DNA from: Planctomycetota bacterium
Lineage (GTDB): Bacteria > Planctomycetota > UBA1135 > GCA-002686595
Direction of reading: 5' to 3'
DNA length: 37,721 nucleotides
NCBI GenBank assembly: GCA_020638875.1
Contig: JACKHS010000028.1
Coordinates: 1-37,721, forward strand
The notes below the pieces were generated by a model. The model did no database searches. It was not told where the DNA came from and saw nothing but the letters and a program-made list of their open reading frames with translations. Shown in pieces: positions 23,743 to 33,651 of this stretch. Both the position numbers and the translations under genes were made by a program. Numbering within the stretch: the first letter of the stretch is position 1; each line of letters starts with the position of its first letter.

Positions 23743-25686
23743 TCAGTGCCCGCCGTCGCCGCCCTCGTCGCCCTGGATGTAGCCGATGCCCTTGAGCAGC
23801 TCGGTGGTCCCGGCGGTGGCCGGCACGAGCTCGGGGCGCCGCGCGCTCGACTCGTCGATCCAGTGGCGGATGCTCATCCGCAGCGCCTCGACGCGCTCGG
23901 GCTGCTCCTGCGACAGGTCGTTCAGCGAGCCCGGATCGCGCGAGAGGTCGTAGAGGTTCATCTCGGGCACGTCGCGCCCGTTGTCGTTGCGCCAGATCAG
24001 GCGCCAGTCGTCCTGCAGCACCGCGTGCTGCATGCCGTGCTCGTGCGCGCGGTGCTCCGCGAGGTTCGCGCTCCAGCCCTGGCTGTTGCTCTGGAAGACC
24101 GCCGGCGGCGCGGCCGCGAGCGCGTCGAGCCCGCGCAGGAGGTCGGGCCCGTCGAAGCCCGCCGGCACGTCGACGCCCACCGCGCGCAGCAGCGTGCCGC
24201 CGAGCCAACGGTTCTCGACGCGCACCTCGGCCGTCTCGCCGACGGGCACGCCGGGGCCGGCCAGCATCAGCGGTACGCGCACCGACTCGTCGTAGAGCTG
24301 CGCGTGGTGACCGCTCCAGCCGTGGTCGAGGAACTCCTCGCCGTGGTCGCTGGTCACCGCGACGATGGTGTTGTCGGCCACGCCGAGCTCCGCGAGCAGC
24401 GCCAGCACGCGCCCGATCGAGCGGTCGACGTCCATGATCTGCGCGTCGTACAGCTTCGAGTGGTAGGCGTTCGTGTCGAGCAGCGGCTGCACCGGCTGCG
24501 ACGGGTCCGCGTACCACTTGGGCAGCAGGTTCGCGAGGCTGTTCGGCAGCAGGTCGGCGGGCTCCTCCCGCGCCCCCACCGCCGCGCGCGACTCATCCGT
24601 GACGAGGTACGGGTAGTGCGGGTCGGTGTAGTGGATGTAGTAGAAGAACTGCTTGTCGACGTTGGCGCGCAGCCACGCCTCGATCGGCTCGTCGACCTTG
24701 AAGCTCTTCGACCAGTTGGTCACCTCGAAGCTCTCGAAGCCCTGCGTGAAGTTGCGGCTGGGCGAGATCAACGGGTTGGTCGCGATGCCGCCGGTCGTGA
24801 AGCCCGCGGCCTGGAACGTCTCGGCGAGCGTCGTGATCGAGTCGGCCAGGTAGTAGGAGGCCGTGAAGCCGAGCCCGTGCTCGGGCGGGCTCATGCCGGT
24901 CAGGACCGAGGCCGTCGACGGGATCGTCCACGGCGAGCTCGAGTACGCGTGGTCGTAGCGCACGCCGCGCGCCGCCAGCGCGTCCATGCTCGGTGAGGTC
25001 TCGACGCCGTAGCCGTAGCTGCTCAGCCGGTCGGCGCGCAGCGTGTCGATCAGGATCAGCACGACGTTGTGCTGCCCCGCGCGCGCGGGCCGGCGCGGCA
25101 CGCTGAACGGCACCTCGAGCTTGAGCAGGCCCAGGCCGACGCGCGGCGGACCGGGCTGATCGCCGTCGTAGCTGGTGCGCACCTGCAACTTGCCGCCCTG
25201 ACCGATGGGCAGGCTGAAGCGGTACCACTTGCGCAGCTCGGGGTCGAGGTCGCCGTCGCACGACAGCTTGTGCGTGGCGACCTTCTCGCCGTCGAGGCCG
25301 ACCTCGACGGTCACCTCGCCGTGCCCCGCGTAGCCGCCCTTCATCACGCACACGGCGTAGTTCAGCACGGCGCGCGGGTGCAGCGCGGGCACGTCGTACT
25401 CGAGCTGGCAGGGCGGCGTCACCTCGATCGCCGGCAGCAGGCCGAAGTCGTCGTTGCCCGACCCGCGCGGCTTGATGAGGTTCTGCACCACCGGGTACGC
25501 CTCGTTCTCGCGCTGCACGGTGCGCCGGCCCTCGAGCGCGAGCAGGCTCGTCAGGCCGCCGTAGGCCTCGATGGGCGGGAGCTCGACGGCCTGGGAGCCG
25601 CCGCAGCCCGCGAGCGCGAGCAGCGCGGAGAGGACGAGCGCGCGCAGCGGAGCCGCCGAGCGGCGCGGAGCGGAGGGGGGCATCAT
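23743..25686 (-). CDS. Sulfatase-like lipoprotein without a formylglycine cysteine
   Basis: This 647-residue protein has a lipoprotein signal ending in LALAGC. A beta-rich region of about 170 residues follows, then a sulfatase/alkaline-phosphatase fold: LILIDTLRADRLSSYGY (metal Asp), WTIPSTASVLTG (about 253-264), HYTDPHYPY and TSDHGEEFLDHG. In true sulfatases the nucleophile lies in CxPxR and is converted to formylglycine. Here the position is Thr254 in TIPST, so the enzyme is more likely a phosphohydrolase, phosphoglycerol transferase-like or inactive. ATG 25686 is one of two adjacent ATGs. It probably shares an operon with the cytochrome gene 48 bases upstream. Confidence 0.8.
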   Translation of the reverse strand: MMPPSAPRRSAAPLRALVLSALLALAGCGGSQAVELPPIEAYGGLTSLLALEGRRTVQRENEAYPVVQNLIKPRGSGNDDFGLLPAIEVTPPCQLEYDVPALHPRAVLNYAVCVMKGGYAGHGEVTVEVGLDGEKVATHKLSCDGDLDPELRKWYRFSLPIGQGGKLQVRTSYDGDQPGPPRVGLGLLKLEVPFSVPRRPARAGQHNVVLILIDTLRADRLSSYGYGVETSPSMDALAARGVRYDHAYSSSPWTIPSTASVLTGMSPPEHGLGFTASYYLADSITTLAETFQAAGFTTGGIATNPLISPSRNFTQGFESFEVTNWSKSFKVDEPIEAWLRANVDKQFFYYIHYTDPHYPYLVTDESRAAVGAREEPADLLPNSLANLLPKWYADPSQPVQPLLDTNAYHSKLYDAQIMDVDRSIGRVLALLAELGVADNTIVAVTSDHGEEFLDHGWSGHHAQLYDESVRVPLMLAGPGVPVGETAEVRVENRWLGGTLLRAVGVDVPAGFDGPDLLRGLDALAAAPPAVFQSNSQGWSANLAEHRAHEHGMQHAVLQDDWRLIWRNDNGRDVPEMNLYDLSRDPGSLNDLSQEQPERVEALRMSIRHWIDESSARRPELVPATAGTTELLKGIGYIQGDEGGDGGH

Positions 25687-25734
25687 GGGTCGTGGCGCCG
25701 TGGCGCGGCGCTCATCGTACACGGCGTGCGCGGC

Positions 25735-27504
25735 TCAAGGTTCGAGCCGGCGCGCTTCGAGCTCCCAGCCGAGCGCCTCGTCCTCCTCGCCGCGGCGTCG
25801 GTGGTACTCGGCCAGGACGCGCGCGAGCAACCCGCGCGGCGCGATGCGCTGCGCGGCGCGCAGGTCGGCGGCGAAGCCCTCCTCGTCGCCCAGACGCTGG
25901 CGCAGGATCGCGCGGTTGCGCAGCGCGCCCTCGGCCTGCGGGTGCGCCGCGAGCACGCGGTCGAGCTGCGCCACGCCCTCCTCGGTACGACCGACGGCGC
26001 CGAGCAGGAGCCCGAGATTCACGCGCGTCTCCGCGGCGTCGGGGTCGAGCTCGAGCGCGCGCTCGTAGCTGTCGACGGCCTCGCTCACGCGCCCGAGCTC
26101 CTCGAGCAGCGCGCCGCGCAGGTGGTGGTACGTCGCCAGGCGCGCGCTCACCGGCCCGGGCGGCACGTCGACGAGGTCGCGCGCGCGCGGCTTCTGATCG
26201 GCCGCGAGGGCGGCCATCAGCTCGAGCCCGAGGTCCTCCGCCGCGGGCGGCGAGTCGGGCCACGCGAAGCGCGCGAGCAGGCCGTCGCGGCAGTGCTTGA
26301 CGCGCAACGGCCCCGGCTCGTGCACCTCGGGCGCGACGCGCACGAAGTGGTCGCGGATCTCGACGCCGTGCACGTCGAACACCCGCGTCGCAGGCATGTG
26401 GCAGTCGACGCAGTCGCGCCCGGCGCGCTCCTCCGCGGGCGCCGCGCACGCGCCGCCGAAGGGCTCGGCCTCGCCGTGGCACTGCAGGCACGCGCGCCGC
26501 GCGGCCGCGCGCTCGTCCGCGTCGCGCAACGTGCCGTGCGGGTCGTGACAGGTCGTGCAGGTCAACGTGCGCGCGCCGTAGCTCGCCGTGAAGCAGCGCG
26601 AGCGCGCCAGGCGCTCCACCTGACTGACGAAGGCGACGTCGGTGTCCTCGGTCGCGGGCAGGTACACGGCCCACTCCTCGAGGTGGTCGACGCCCGGCGC
26701 GGACAGCCCGCGGCGGCCGTTCTCGAGCGCCAGGCGCGCGTCGCCCTGCAGGTGACAGCGCGCGCAGAGCGAGAGGCGCGCGCGGTCGCTCTGCGGCGCG
26801 GCGAGTTCGAGCGGGTCGTCGCCCGCGAGCACCTCGCCGTCGGCCTCGCGCTCACGCCAGTCCGCGTGCGCCTCCGCCGCTCCGTGACAGACGTCGCAGC
26901 CGATGCCGCGCGGGCTCCACGCAGGCGGCGGCGCGAGGTGGTGCGGGTAGTCGAGCGGCGGCAGCGCACCCGTGTGGCACGCGAGGCACTCGACGGTGAT
27001 CGGCACCTGCCAGCGCGTGCCGCTCCGCATCATCGCGCCCGGCGCGAGCGCCGCGTGGGCCGCGCCGTCCGCGGCGCTGAGCACCTCGACCGGCGCGAAG
27101 CGCATCGTGCGCCCGCGCAGCGCCGCGAAGGAGCGGTCCTGGTGCCCGGCGCCGACGCGGAACAGCAGGTCGCTCGCGAGCTGCACCGTGTAGCGCGCCT
27201 CGCCCTCGCCCACCTTCCACGACTCGACGAGCCGCGGGCGCTTGCCCGTCGCGTCGAAGCGATAGGCGAGCCCGGCCTCGTCGTCGCTCACGCGCCCCAG
27301 CCCGGCCACGTCCGCGGCCCGCACCGGCCCGAGCGCGCGCGCCATGCCCGAGCGCGCGTAGCGCTCGACGACGGCGCCGTGGCAGTCGACGCAGCGCTCC
27401 GCGCCGAGCTCGGCGGCGCTCGCGGCGGGGACCTCGCGCGCGTCCTCGGCGGGGAGGAGCGAGGCGGCGAGGAGCGGCAGGCAGAGGGCGCTGAGGGCGA
27501 ACAT
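25735..27504 (-). CDS. Secreted heptaheme c-type cytochrome fused to TPRs
   Basis: This 589-residue protein has a Sec signal peptide and seven CxxCH heme-attachment motifs in order: CVDCH (38-42), CLACH, CDVCH, CARCH, CTTCH, CLQCH and CVDCH. From about residue 440 TPR repeats follow (LRGALLEELGRVSEAVDSYERALELDPDAAETRVNLGLLL). The heme part resembles cytochrome c554/multiheme nitrite-reductase relatives in motif spacing. The TPR tail suggests docking to a partner. Such fusions occur in planctomycetes and acidobacteria with unknown redox partners. ATG 27504 has TACACT ending six bases upstream and no Shine-Dalgarno. Confidence 0.85.
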   Translation of the reverse strand: MFALSALCLPLLAASLLPAEDAREVPAASAAELGAERCVDCHGAVVERYARSGMARALGPVRAADVAGLGRVSDDEAGLAYRFDATGKRPRLVESWKVGEGEARYTVQLASDLLFRVGAGHQDRSFAALRGRTMRFAPVEVLSAADGAAHAALAPGAMMRSGTRWQVPITVECLACHTGALPPLDYPHHLAPPPAWSPRGIGCDVCHGAAEAHADWREREADGEVLAGDDPLELAAPQSDRARLSLCARCHLQGDARLALENGRRGLSAPGVDHLEEWAVYLPATEDTDVAFVSQVERLARSRCFTASYGARTLTCTTCHDPHGTLRDADERAAARRACLQCHGEAEPFGGACAAPAEERAGRDCVDCHMPATRVFDVHGVEIRDHFVRVAPEVHEPGPLRVKHCRDGLLARFAWPDSPPAAEDLGLELMAALAADQKPRARDLVDVPPGPVSARLATYHHLRGALLEELGRVSEAVDSYERALELDPDAAETRVNLGLLLGAVGRTEEGVAQLDRVLAAHPQAEGALRNRAILRQRLGDEEGFAADLRAAQRIAPRGLLARVLAEYHRRRGEEDEALGWELEARRLEP

Positions 27505-27983
27505 CGGCGCAGTGTAGGCGATGGGAACGGCCGGGCTGCGGTGTGGACGGCGCGCGCGCAGGCCGCGACCGCGTCGCACACGACGGCGCTCGGCCACGTC
27601 CGCAGGGCCCGCGCGCGGCGGTGGCGCGACACCGGCGCGGCGCGAGGACCGCCCGCGGCCCGCACCCGGGCGCGCGATCCCCACGCGACCCCCACGCGAC
27701 CCCGGCAGCGCCCCCGGCCCGCCACACTTTGCAGCTTCGTATGCCGCGCGTGCGCCCCGCGGCCGGCCGCGGGCTCACCCTCCCCTGAATTGGGTCGTCC
27801 TACCGATCCCCGGGGGGATGCGGAATTCACGGCCGCCCTTATAGTGTCTTCACCCGCGAGGGGGCGGCTTCCGCGCCGCGATCGCACCGTGTGAGCCTCG
27901 CCGCGCCGAGCGCGCGAGGGAAGAGACCGTAGGGGCGCAGCCGACTCACCGCGTCGGCGACGCGTCCAGCGAGGGGGGAAGGT
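27505..27983. other. 479-base divergent intergenic region
   Basis: No convincing gene is seen here. It holds the cytochrome -10 (27511-27516) and a near-palindrome ATCCCC-GG-GGGGAT (27806-27819). It also has an element for the plus-strand propeller gene: GGAATTC (27822-27828), 17 bases, GTCTT (27846-27850), which could be read as an ECF-sigma promoter. TATAGT at 27840-27845 could alternatively be a sigma70 -10. The AT-richest part of the region is around 27785-27850. Confidence 0.45.
27511..27516 (-). promoter_or_regulatory. -10 element (TACACT) of the heptaheme cytochrome gene
   Basis: TACACT on the minus strand ends six bases before ATG 27504. No recognisable -35 lies 17 bases further upstream. 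Confidence 0.4.
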
Positions 27984-30584
27984 ATGGAGAAGAGGTTCGT
28001 CGGCCGCGCCGCTGCGCGGTCCTGTGTCGTGATCCTGCTCGTCGGGGCCGCCGGCGCACAGACGTCGGTGTTCACCGACTACACCACCAGCGCCGACTTC
28101 GAGCGCGGCACGCTGCTGAATCTGCACCACGAGGCGCTCGCCGACGGTGCGTTGCGCCTCGACACCGTCACCGCGCCGTTCGACTACCTGAACGTCACCA
28201 CGACCAACGGCGACGGTCCGCGCGAGGGCACGGTGGTGCGCATCGACACCGAGACCGGCGAGGTGCTCGGCGAGTACCGCACCTCCCCCAACGGTCGGCC
28301 CTCGAACCCGTCGCGCACGACGGTCGACCTGTTCGGCAACGTGTGGGTCGGCAACCGCGACGTGCTCGGCCTCGAGACCGGCGGCACGGTCGTGAAGATC
28401 GGCGTCGTGGTCGGCGGCACGCGCTGCCGCGCGGACGGCACGCCCGATCCGCAGGGCGAGTACCTGCGCCCGCCGTTCGACTACTCGACCGCGGTCGACC
28501 GCGACGGCGACGGCCTGATCCACACCTCGCGCGGCCTCGGCGACGTGCTCGCGTGGCCGGACGTGACCGACGGCGAGGGCGGCTCGGCCGGCGGCCCGGC
28601 GCCCGTGGAGGACGCGCTCGACGAGCTGATCCTCGTCTACCAGCGCACGCCGAGCGAGGGCGTGCACCACGTCTCGGTCGACCCGAACAACCAGGTGTGG
28701 GTCGGCGGCTACACCGTCTCGCCGCGCGGCTTCGAGCGCCTCGACGCCGACTCGGGCGCGATCCTCGAGACCCTGCCGAGCCTCCCCTGCGGCGGCTACG
28801 GCGGCCTGGTCGACGCGCACGGCGTGGTCTGGTCGGTGAGCTCGAACGAGAACGCCGTGATGCGCTACGACCCCGCGCAGCCGAGCCAGCTCGCCTGCGT
28901 GCCCGTCGCCAACCCGTACGGCGCGGCGATGGACTCGCAGGGCCGCCTGTGGGTCAGCCAGCGCAACAACGCGACGGTGACGCTGCTCGGCAACGACGGC
29001 GCGGTGCTGCTCGCGAACAAGTCCGTGCCCGGCGCGGCCTTCCTGCGCGGCATCGCCGTCACGCCGGCCGACGACCACGTGTGGGTCACGGATCCGGTGC
29101 AGAACGTCGTGTTCCGCCTCGATCCGGCCGGCGAGCGCGTCGGCGCGCCGATCCCGGTGGGCGAGAAGCCCTCGGGCATCTCGGTCGACAGCGGCGGCCG
29201 CGTCTGGGTGACGTGCCGCGTCTCGAGCGACGCGTGGCGCATCGATCCGGGCAGCGGGGCGGTGGACCTCGTCGTGCAGCTCCCGCCCGCGTCGACGCCC
29301 TACGACTACAGCGACATGGCCGGCACGGTCAGCTACACGACCACGCTCGCGGTCGGGAGCTGGGAGGTCGTGCACGACGGCGGCGCCGCCGGCGCCGAGT
29401 GGGGCCGCCTGCGCTGGACCACCGACGCGCCGAACGGCGCGCGCATCCGCATGCTCGCGCGCGCGAGCGACAGCCAGGCCGCGCTGACGAGCCAGCCGTG
29501 GAAGCCGCTCAGCCACAACGTGCGCTGCAACCTCAGCGGTCGCTTCCTGCAGGTTCGCGCCGCGTTCGAGCGCTCGCCGCTGACCGGCGAGTCCCCCACG
29601 CTGCACGACCTCTCGATCGAGCAGATCTACCAGCAAGGCGTCGACCCGCCCTGCGTATCGCCCAACCGGCGCACGCCCGGCAGCCTGCTGCTGTTCCCCG
29701 AGTTCGACAGCCGCGAGGGCGTGGTCACGCTGCTGACGGTGACGAACGTGCTGCACGCCGACGTGAAGGTCGAGTACGTCTACATCGACGGTCAGAACTG
29801 CCAGGAGTTCAACCGCACCGAGCTGCTGACGGGCAACGACACGCTGACGGTCGTCGTCGCGTACCACGACCCGAACGACGAGTACGGCTACGTCTACGCG
29901 TTCGCGAAGCACCCGACGACCAACGCGCCGATTCGCCACGACGGCCTGATCGGCCAGGTCATGTCGATGGACGGGCTCGAGGCGTTCGAGTACGCGGTCG
30001 ACGCGGTGGCGTTCGCGGGCGTGGCGAGCGGCGCCACCACGGACGTGGACGGCGACGGCGTGCGCGACCTCGACGGCGTCGAGTACGGCATGGCGCCCGA
30101 CGAGCTCCTGATCCCGCGCTTCCTCGGCCAGACCGACCCGGCGCTGCCGGGCCCCGACGGCGGCCTGGGCGCCTTCCGCAGCGAGCTCGTGCTGATCGCG
30201 CTGAGCGGCGGCGCGGCCTTCACCACGACCGTCGACTTCCTCGTCTACAACGACAACGAAGAGGAGTTCTCGCTCGAGCACAGCTTCACGTGCTGGCAGC
30301 GCATCCCGCTGCTCGCGATCTCGGGCGTGTTCGCGCAGTCGTTCCTGCACAACGCGACGAACGACGCGCCGAACGAGATCCTCGGCGCGCAGGGCAACGA
30401 GGCCGGCTGGATGCGGCTCGACGGCGACGTCGCGACCAGCTCGGCGGCGACGATCTACGACCCGGCGATCTACGCGGTGCTGATCGAGCGCGTGGCGTCC
30501 TTCGGCGTGGCCGACCTGCCCTTCGAGCTGTGCTCGCAGCCCAACGGCGACCTGCTCGCCACGGGCCTGTTCGGCGACGAGTAG
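27984..30584 (+). CDS. Secreted beta-propeller protein, virginiamycin-B-lyase/NHL-like
   Basis: This 866-residue protein has a Sec signal peptide (VVILLVGAAGAQ). Repeated blades follow in which FGNVWVG, NNQVWVGG, HGVVWSV, QGRLWVSQ, DDHVWVTDP and GGRVWVTC recur (about 110-420), the pattern of Vgb-like six-bladed propellers. A beta-rich C-terminal half follows. Two calcium-type DxDxDG loops are visible, DRDGDGLIH (about 171) and DVDGDGVRD (about 686). The lyase activity of Vgb is not implied; most such planctomycete proteins are uncharacterised. A strong purine-rich ribosome-binding site (GGGGGGAAGG, ending just before ATG 27984) marks the start, in contrast to the leaderless genes. Confidence 0.75.
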   Translation: MEKRFVGRAAARSCVVILLVGAAGAQTSVFTDYTTSADFERGTLLNLHHEALADGALRLDTVTAPFDYLNVTTTNGDGPREGTVVRIDTETGEVLGEYRTSPNGRPSNPSRTTVDLFGNVWVGNRDVLGLETGGTVVKIGVVVGGTRCRADGTPDPQGEYLRPPFDYSTAVDRDGDGLIHTSRGLGDVLAWPDVTDGEGGSAGGPAPVEDALDELILVYQRTPSEGVHHVSVDPNNQVWVGGYTVSPRGFERLDADSGAILETLPSLPCGGYGGLVDAHGVVWSVSSNENAVMRYDPAQPSQLACVPVANPYGAAMDSQGRLWVSQRNNATVTLLGNDGAVLLANKSVPGAAFLRGIAVTPADDHVWVTDPVQNVVFRLDPAGERVGAPIPVGEKPSGISVDSGGRVWVTCRVSSDAWRIDPGSGAVDLVVQLPPASTPYDYSDMAGTVSYTTTLAVGSWEVVHDGGAAGAEWGRLRWTTDAPNGARIRMLARASDSQAALTSQPWKPLSHNVRCNLSGRFLQVRAAFERSPLTGESPTLHDLSIEQIYQQGVDPPCVSPNRRTPGSLLLFPEFDSREGVVTLLTVTNVLHADVKVEYVYIDGQNCQEFNRTELLTGNDTLTVVVAYHDPNDEYGYVYAFAKHPTTNAPIRHDGLIGQVMSMDGLEAFEYAVDAVAFAGVASGATTDVDGDGVRDLDGVEYGMAPDELLIPRFLGQTDPALPGPDGGLGAFRSELVLIALSGGAAFTTTVDFLVYNDNEEEFSLEHSFTCWQRIPLLAISGVFAQSFLHNATNDAPNEILGAQGNEAGWMRLDGDVATSSAATIYDPAIYAVLIERVASFGVADLPFELCSQPNGDLLATGLFGDE

Positions 30585-30736
30585 GCCCGCGCGGATCCGG
30601 CGCGGGAGCGCACCCCGCCCGCGCCGGAATCGGCTAGGCTGGAGACCTCGGCGCTTTGCCGGGCAAGAACTGCGGCCTCCGACCCCTCGTGAGCCCGGCG
30701 GCGAGACGTGACCGCCTTCACGCCGAGACCGGCGCG

Positions 30737-33544
30737 CTACACGCGCAGGCGGCGCGCAGGACAGCTCGAGGTCGAGCCGGCCCTGCACGCGCTCGCGCGG
30801 CCAGCTCGCGTCGGCCGGCGCGCGCACGACGCGCACGTCAGCTCGGCCGAGACGCCCTGGCTCGAGGTTGCGGCCGTTGGCGCCCTGGCCCACCTGCACC
30901 GCGCCGTCGAGCTGGCGCACCTCGAGCAGCGACTGCCGGCCCACGGCGCCGGTGCCGACGAGGATGCCCTCGACGGACTCGAAGTAGTGCCACGTGCTCG
31001 GGTCGATCAGGCCGCCGTGGTCGACGTACGCGCCCTTGGGCAGCTCGAGCGCGGGGCCGCCGACTCCGGGGGCGCGCGCCCGCCGTCGCGCGGGTCCGAG
31101 CTCGCGCCCCCTTGAACTCGAGCAGCACGTCGAAGCGCTGCTCGGGGTCCGGATTGACGCGCGAGCACGCCCTCGAGCTGCGCGGTGCCGTCCTCGGCCT
31201 CGCGGTACTCGGCGCCGTCGGGGAACACGAGGTCGGTGGCGAGCCCGGGCAGGCGCAGCGCGTGGCCGGCCGGCAGGCTCACCGCGGCGAGCGCGCGCGC
31301 CTCCTCGGCGCGGCGCACGACGCCGCGGCGCGCCTCGAAGCACAGCTCGCCCTTGCCGAGCGCGCGCGCGAAGGCGCCGCCGGTGGGCTGCGCGAGCACC
31401 TCGAAGGCGACGCCGCCCGCGCCGCCGTAGCCGCGCCCGCGGTCGTGCGCGCCGAGGCCGAGCTGGAAGGCCGGGCCCGAGCGCGTGAAGCGCACACGCG
31501 CGCCGGCGAGCTCGTCCAGGCCCTCGAGCAAGCCCTCGACGCGCTCGAAGTACGTCCAGCGCTCGGGCGCGATCACGCCGCCGTGCGCGACGAGCAGCTC
31601 GTCGGGCAGGCCCAGGCGCGGGCTGCCCAGCGGCGGGTGGCACGCGTCGCCGAAGTCGCAGCGCCCACCGAGCAGCGCGCTCAGGCGGAAGCGCTGCGTC
31701 GGGAACAGGCGCCGCGCGACGATGCCGGTCAGCTCGACGCTGCCGTCGCCGCGCTCGACGAGCTCGCCGCCCGAGGAGAACACGAAGTCGTCGCCGAGGC
31801 CGCCGATGCGCAGCACCGACTCGCGGCCGGGCGCCTCGAGGCCGACCTCGCACGCCACGACGCACGCCGCTTCGCGCAGCACGTCGTCGAGGTGCAGGTC
31901 GAGGTGACCCTCGGCGTGCTCGGGGAACTCGAACACCGTCGGCGGCGCCTGCGTGCGCGTCGCGCGCAGCTCGCTCCACGCGCCGTACGCGAGGTACGCG
32001 TCGCCGGCGCCGTAGCCGACCTGCAGCGGCGTCGCGCCGCCCTCGAGCTCGTAGACCAGCCCGTCGAGCGCGTCGAGACCGCGCAGCGTCCCGCGCAGCG
32101 CGCCGTAGGCGTGCCAGGCGCTCGGGTCGACCGGACCGCCGTGGTCGACGTAGCGTTCGGTCGCGAGGCCGAGGTGCGCGTCGAAGCCGAGCGCGCGGCC
32201 CGTGTTGCGGCCGCCGCACGGCGCGTCGAACTCGAGCTCGGCGATCAGGCGCTCCTCCGGCCGGCCGGCGCGCGCGAGCACCGCGCTGAAGCGCGCGCTG
32301 CCGTCGGGCTGCTCGCACAGCGCGCCGCCCGCGGTGATCGTGAAGTCGTCGCCGAGGCCGGCGAGCGCCAGCACCGCGAGGTCCGGGCGCGCGCCGTCCT
32401 CGCGCCGCGGCGCGAGCGTCGCGTAGTGCACCTGTTCGCGGCCGAGCGCCACGCAGAGCTCGCCGCCGCCGAGCGCGGGCAGGCGCTGCGCCTCGTCGGC
32501 CGGGTCGTGCGTCGTGACGAGCTCGAGCGCGCAGCGGGCGCCCGGCTCGAGCGCGCGTCGCCGCCCGCGCCCAGGCCGAGCCTGGAACGCCGCGCCGCGC
32601 CGGTCGAGGCGCACGCGCGCGCCGGCCAGCTCGCCGATACCGACGAGCGTGCCGCTGCACGACTCGTAGTAGCACCAGGTGTCGCCGGCGTAGCGGCCGT
32701 GCCGCAGCGCGCGGTCGCCGCGCGGACTGCCGACGGGCGGGTAGCCCGTCTCGCCCGGCGTGCGCGCGCACGCGAGCGAGAGCTCGAGGCGGTAGCACGC
32801 CTCGCGCTCGCCCACGCGAGCGAGCAGGCCCGAGAGCCGCGCGGTGCCGTCGGCGAACTGCTCGAAGCGGCCGCCGGCGGTGAAGGTGAGCTCCTGCGCG
32901 CCGTCGAACAGGCGCAGCGCCGGCGCGTGCGTCGGCGCGAAGACGCGGCACGCGTCGCGTTCGGTGAGGCGCACCTCGAAGCCCGCGCGGCCCGGGCGGT
33001 CGGCCAGCGTGGTCGTCGCGCCGGGCGCGGCGACCTCGTACTCGAGCGCGCCGCGCAGCGCGTGACGCGCGTCCACCGCGCCGGTCACGCTCACGCCGCC
33101 GGCGCCCTCGCGCACCTCGAGCAGAGCGCCGTCGTTCTCGCCGAGGCCGCTGAGCGTGCCGACGAGGCGCGCCCAGGCGGTGCCGCCCGCGGCGTCGGCC
33201 ATGCGGCCCGACAGCGCGGCCTCGAACCACCAGCGCGCGTCGCGCCCGCCTTCCTCGGCGAGCAGCACCTCGACGCGTCCGCTGCCGTCGCTGAGCTCCT
33301 CGTAGCGCCACGGCGAAGCGGGGCGCAGGCGGCGCTCGGCGTCCCCGAGCCAGAAGGCGGTCGCGTCGCCCTCGGGCGCGTGGCCGAACCAGGCCTGGCG
33401 CACCTCGACGGCGGGGCGCACGAGGCGCGGCTGGGTGCGCGGCGTGCACTCGCTACCGAGGCGCGGAACGGCGACGAGCAGGCTGATGGCGAGGAGGCCG
33501 AGACCGATGGTCAGGCGAGCGGCCGGGGTGCTCCGGGACGTCAT
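30737..33544 (-). pseudogene. Secreted four-repeat protein of unknown function, broken by frameshifts
   Basis: From ATG 33544 one frame runs 845 residues to 31007: a signal anchor (LTIGLGLLAISLLVAVP) and then about three repeats of roughly 200 residues. Each repeat has a block like GGRFEQFADGTARLSGLLAR, a loop such as PPVGSPR, and HGG-x-DPSxWxYFExVxG-x-LxG. The fourth repeat shifts frame twice: at the CG run near 31160, into VNPDPEQRFDVLLEF, and at the G5 run at 31110-31114, into AYVDHGGLIDPSTWHYFESVEG. That last frame has no stop at the expected domain end. A TAG at 30737 or TGA at 30718 in other frames would need a third indel. Either the gene is decaying or the sequence has indel errors. 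The domain was not recognised. Confidence 0.65.
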
Positions 33545-33594
33545 GGGGAGGACTCTGGGTGGGAGGAAACGGAGATCCGTCCCCCATCGGAGTC

Positions 33595-33629
33595 AGGAAG
33601 TCGCAACTTGACGCCGTTTGCGACTTCCT
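33595..33629. repeat. Perfect 12-bp inverted repeat between two minus-strand genes
   Basis: AGGAAGTCGCAA (33595-33606) and TTGCGACTTCCT (33618-33629) are exact reverse complements around an 11-base loop. It lies after the stop of the 33652 gene and about 50 bases before ATG 33544. It could be a terminator, although no T-tract follows, or an operator for the frameshifted gene. Confidence 0.6.
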
Positions 33630-33651
33630 CGGTCGACCGCCTTCCGCGCGG

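Noticed and set aside
27288..33449. A 2053-codon open frame on the minus strand
   Set aside because: It joins real coding sequence of the frameshifted repeat protein with the antisense of the propeller gene and part of the cytochrome gene. It stays open only because GC-rich codons leave few stops.
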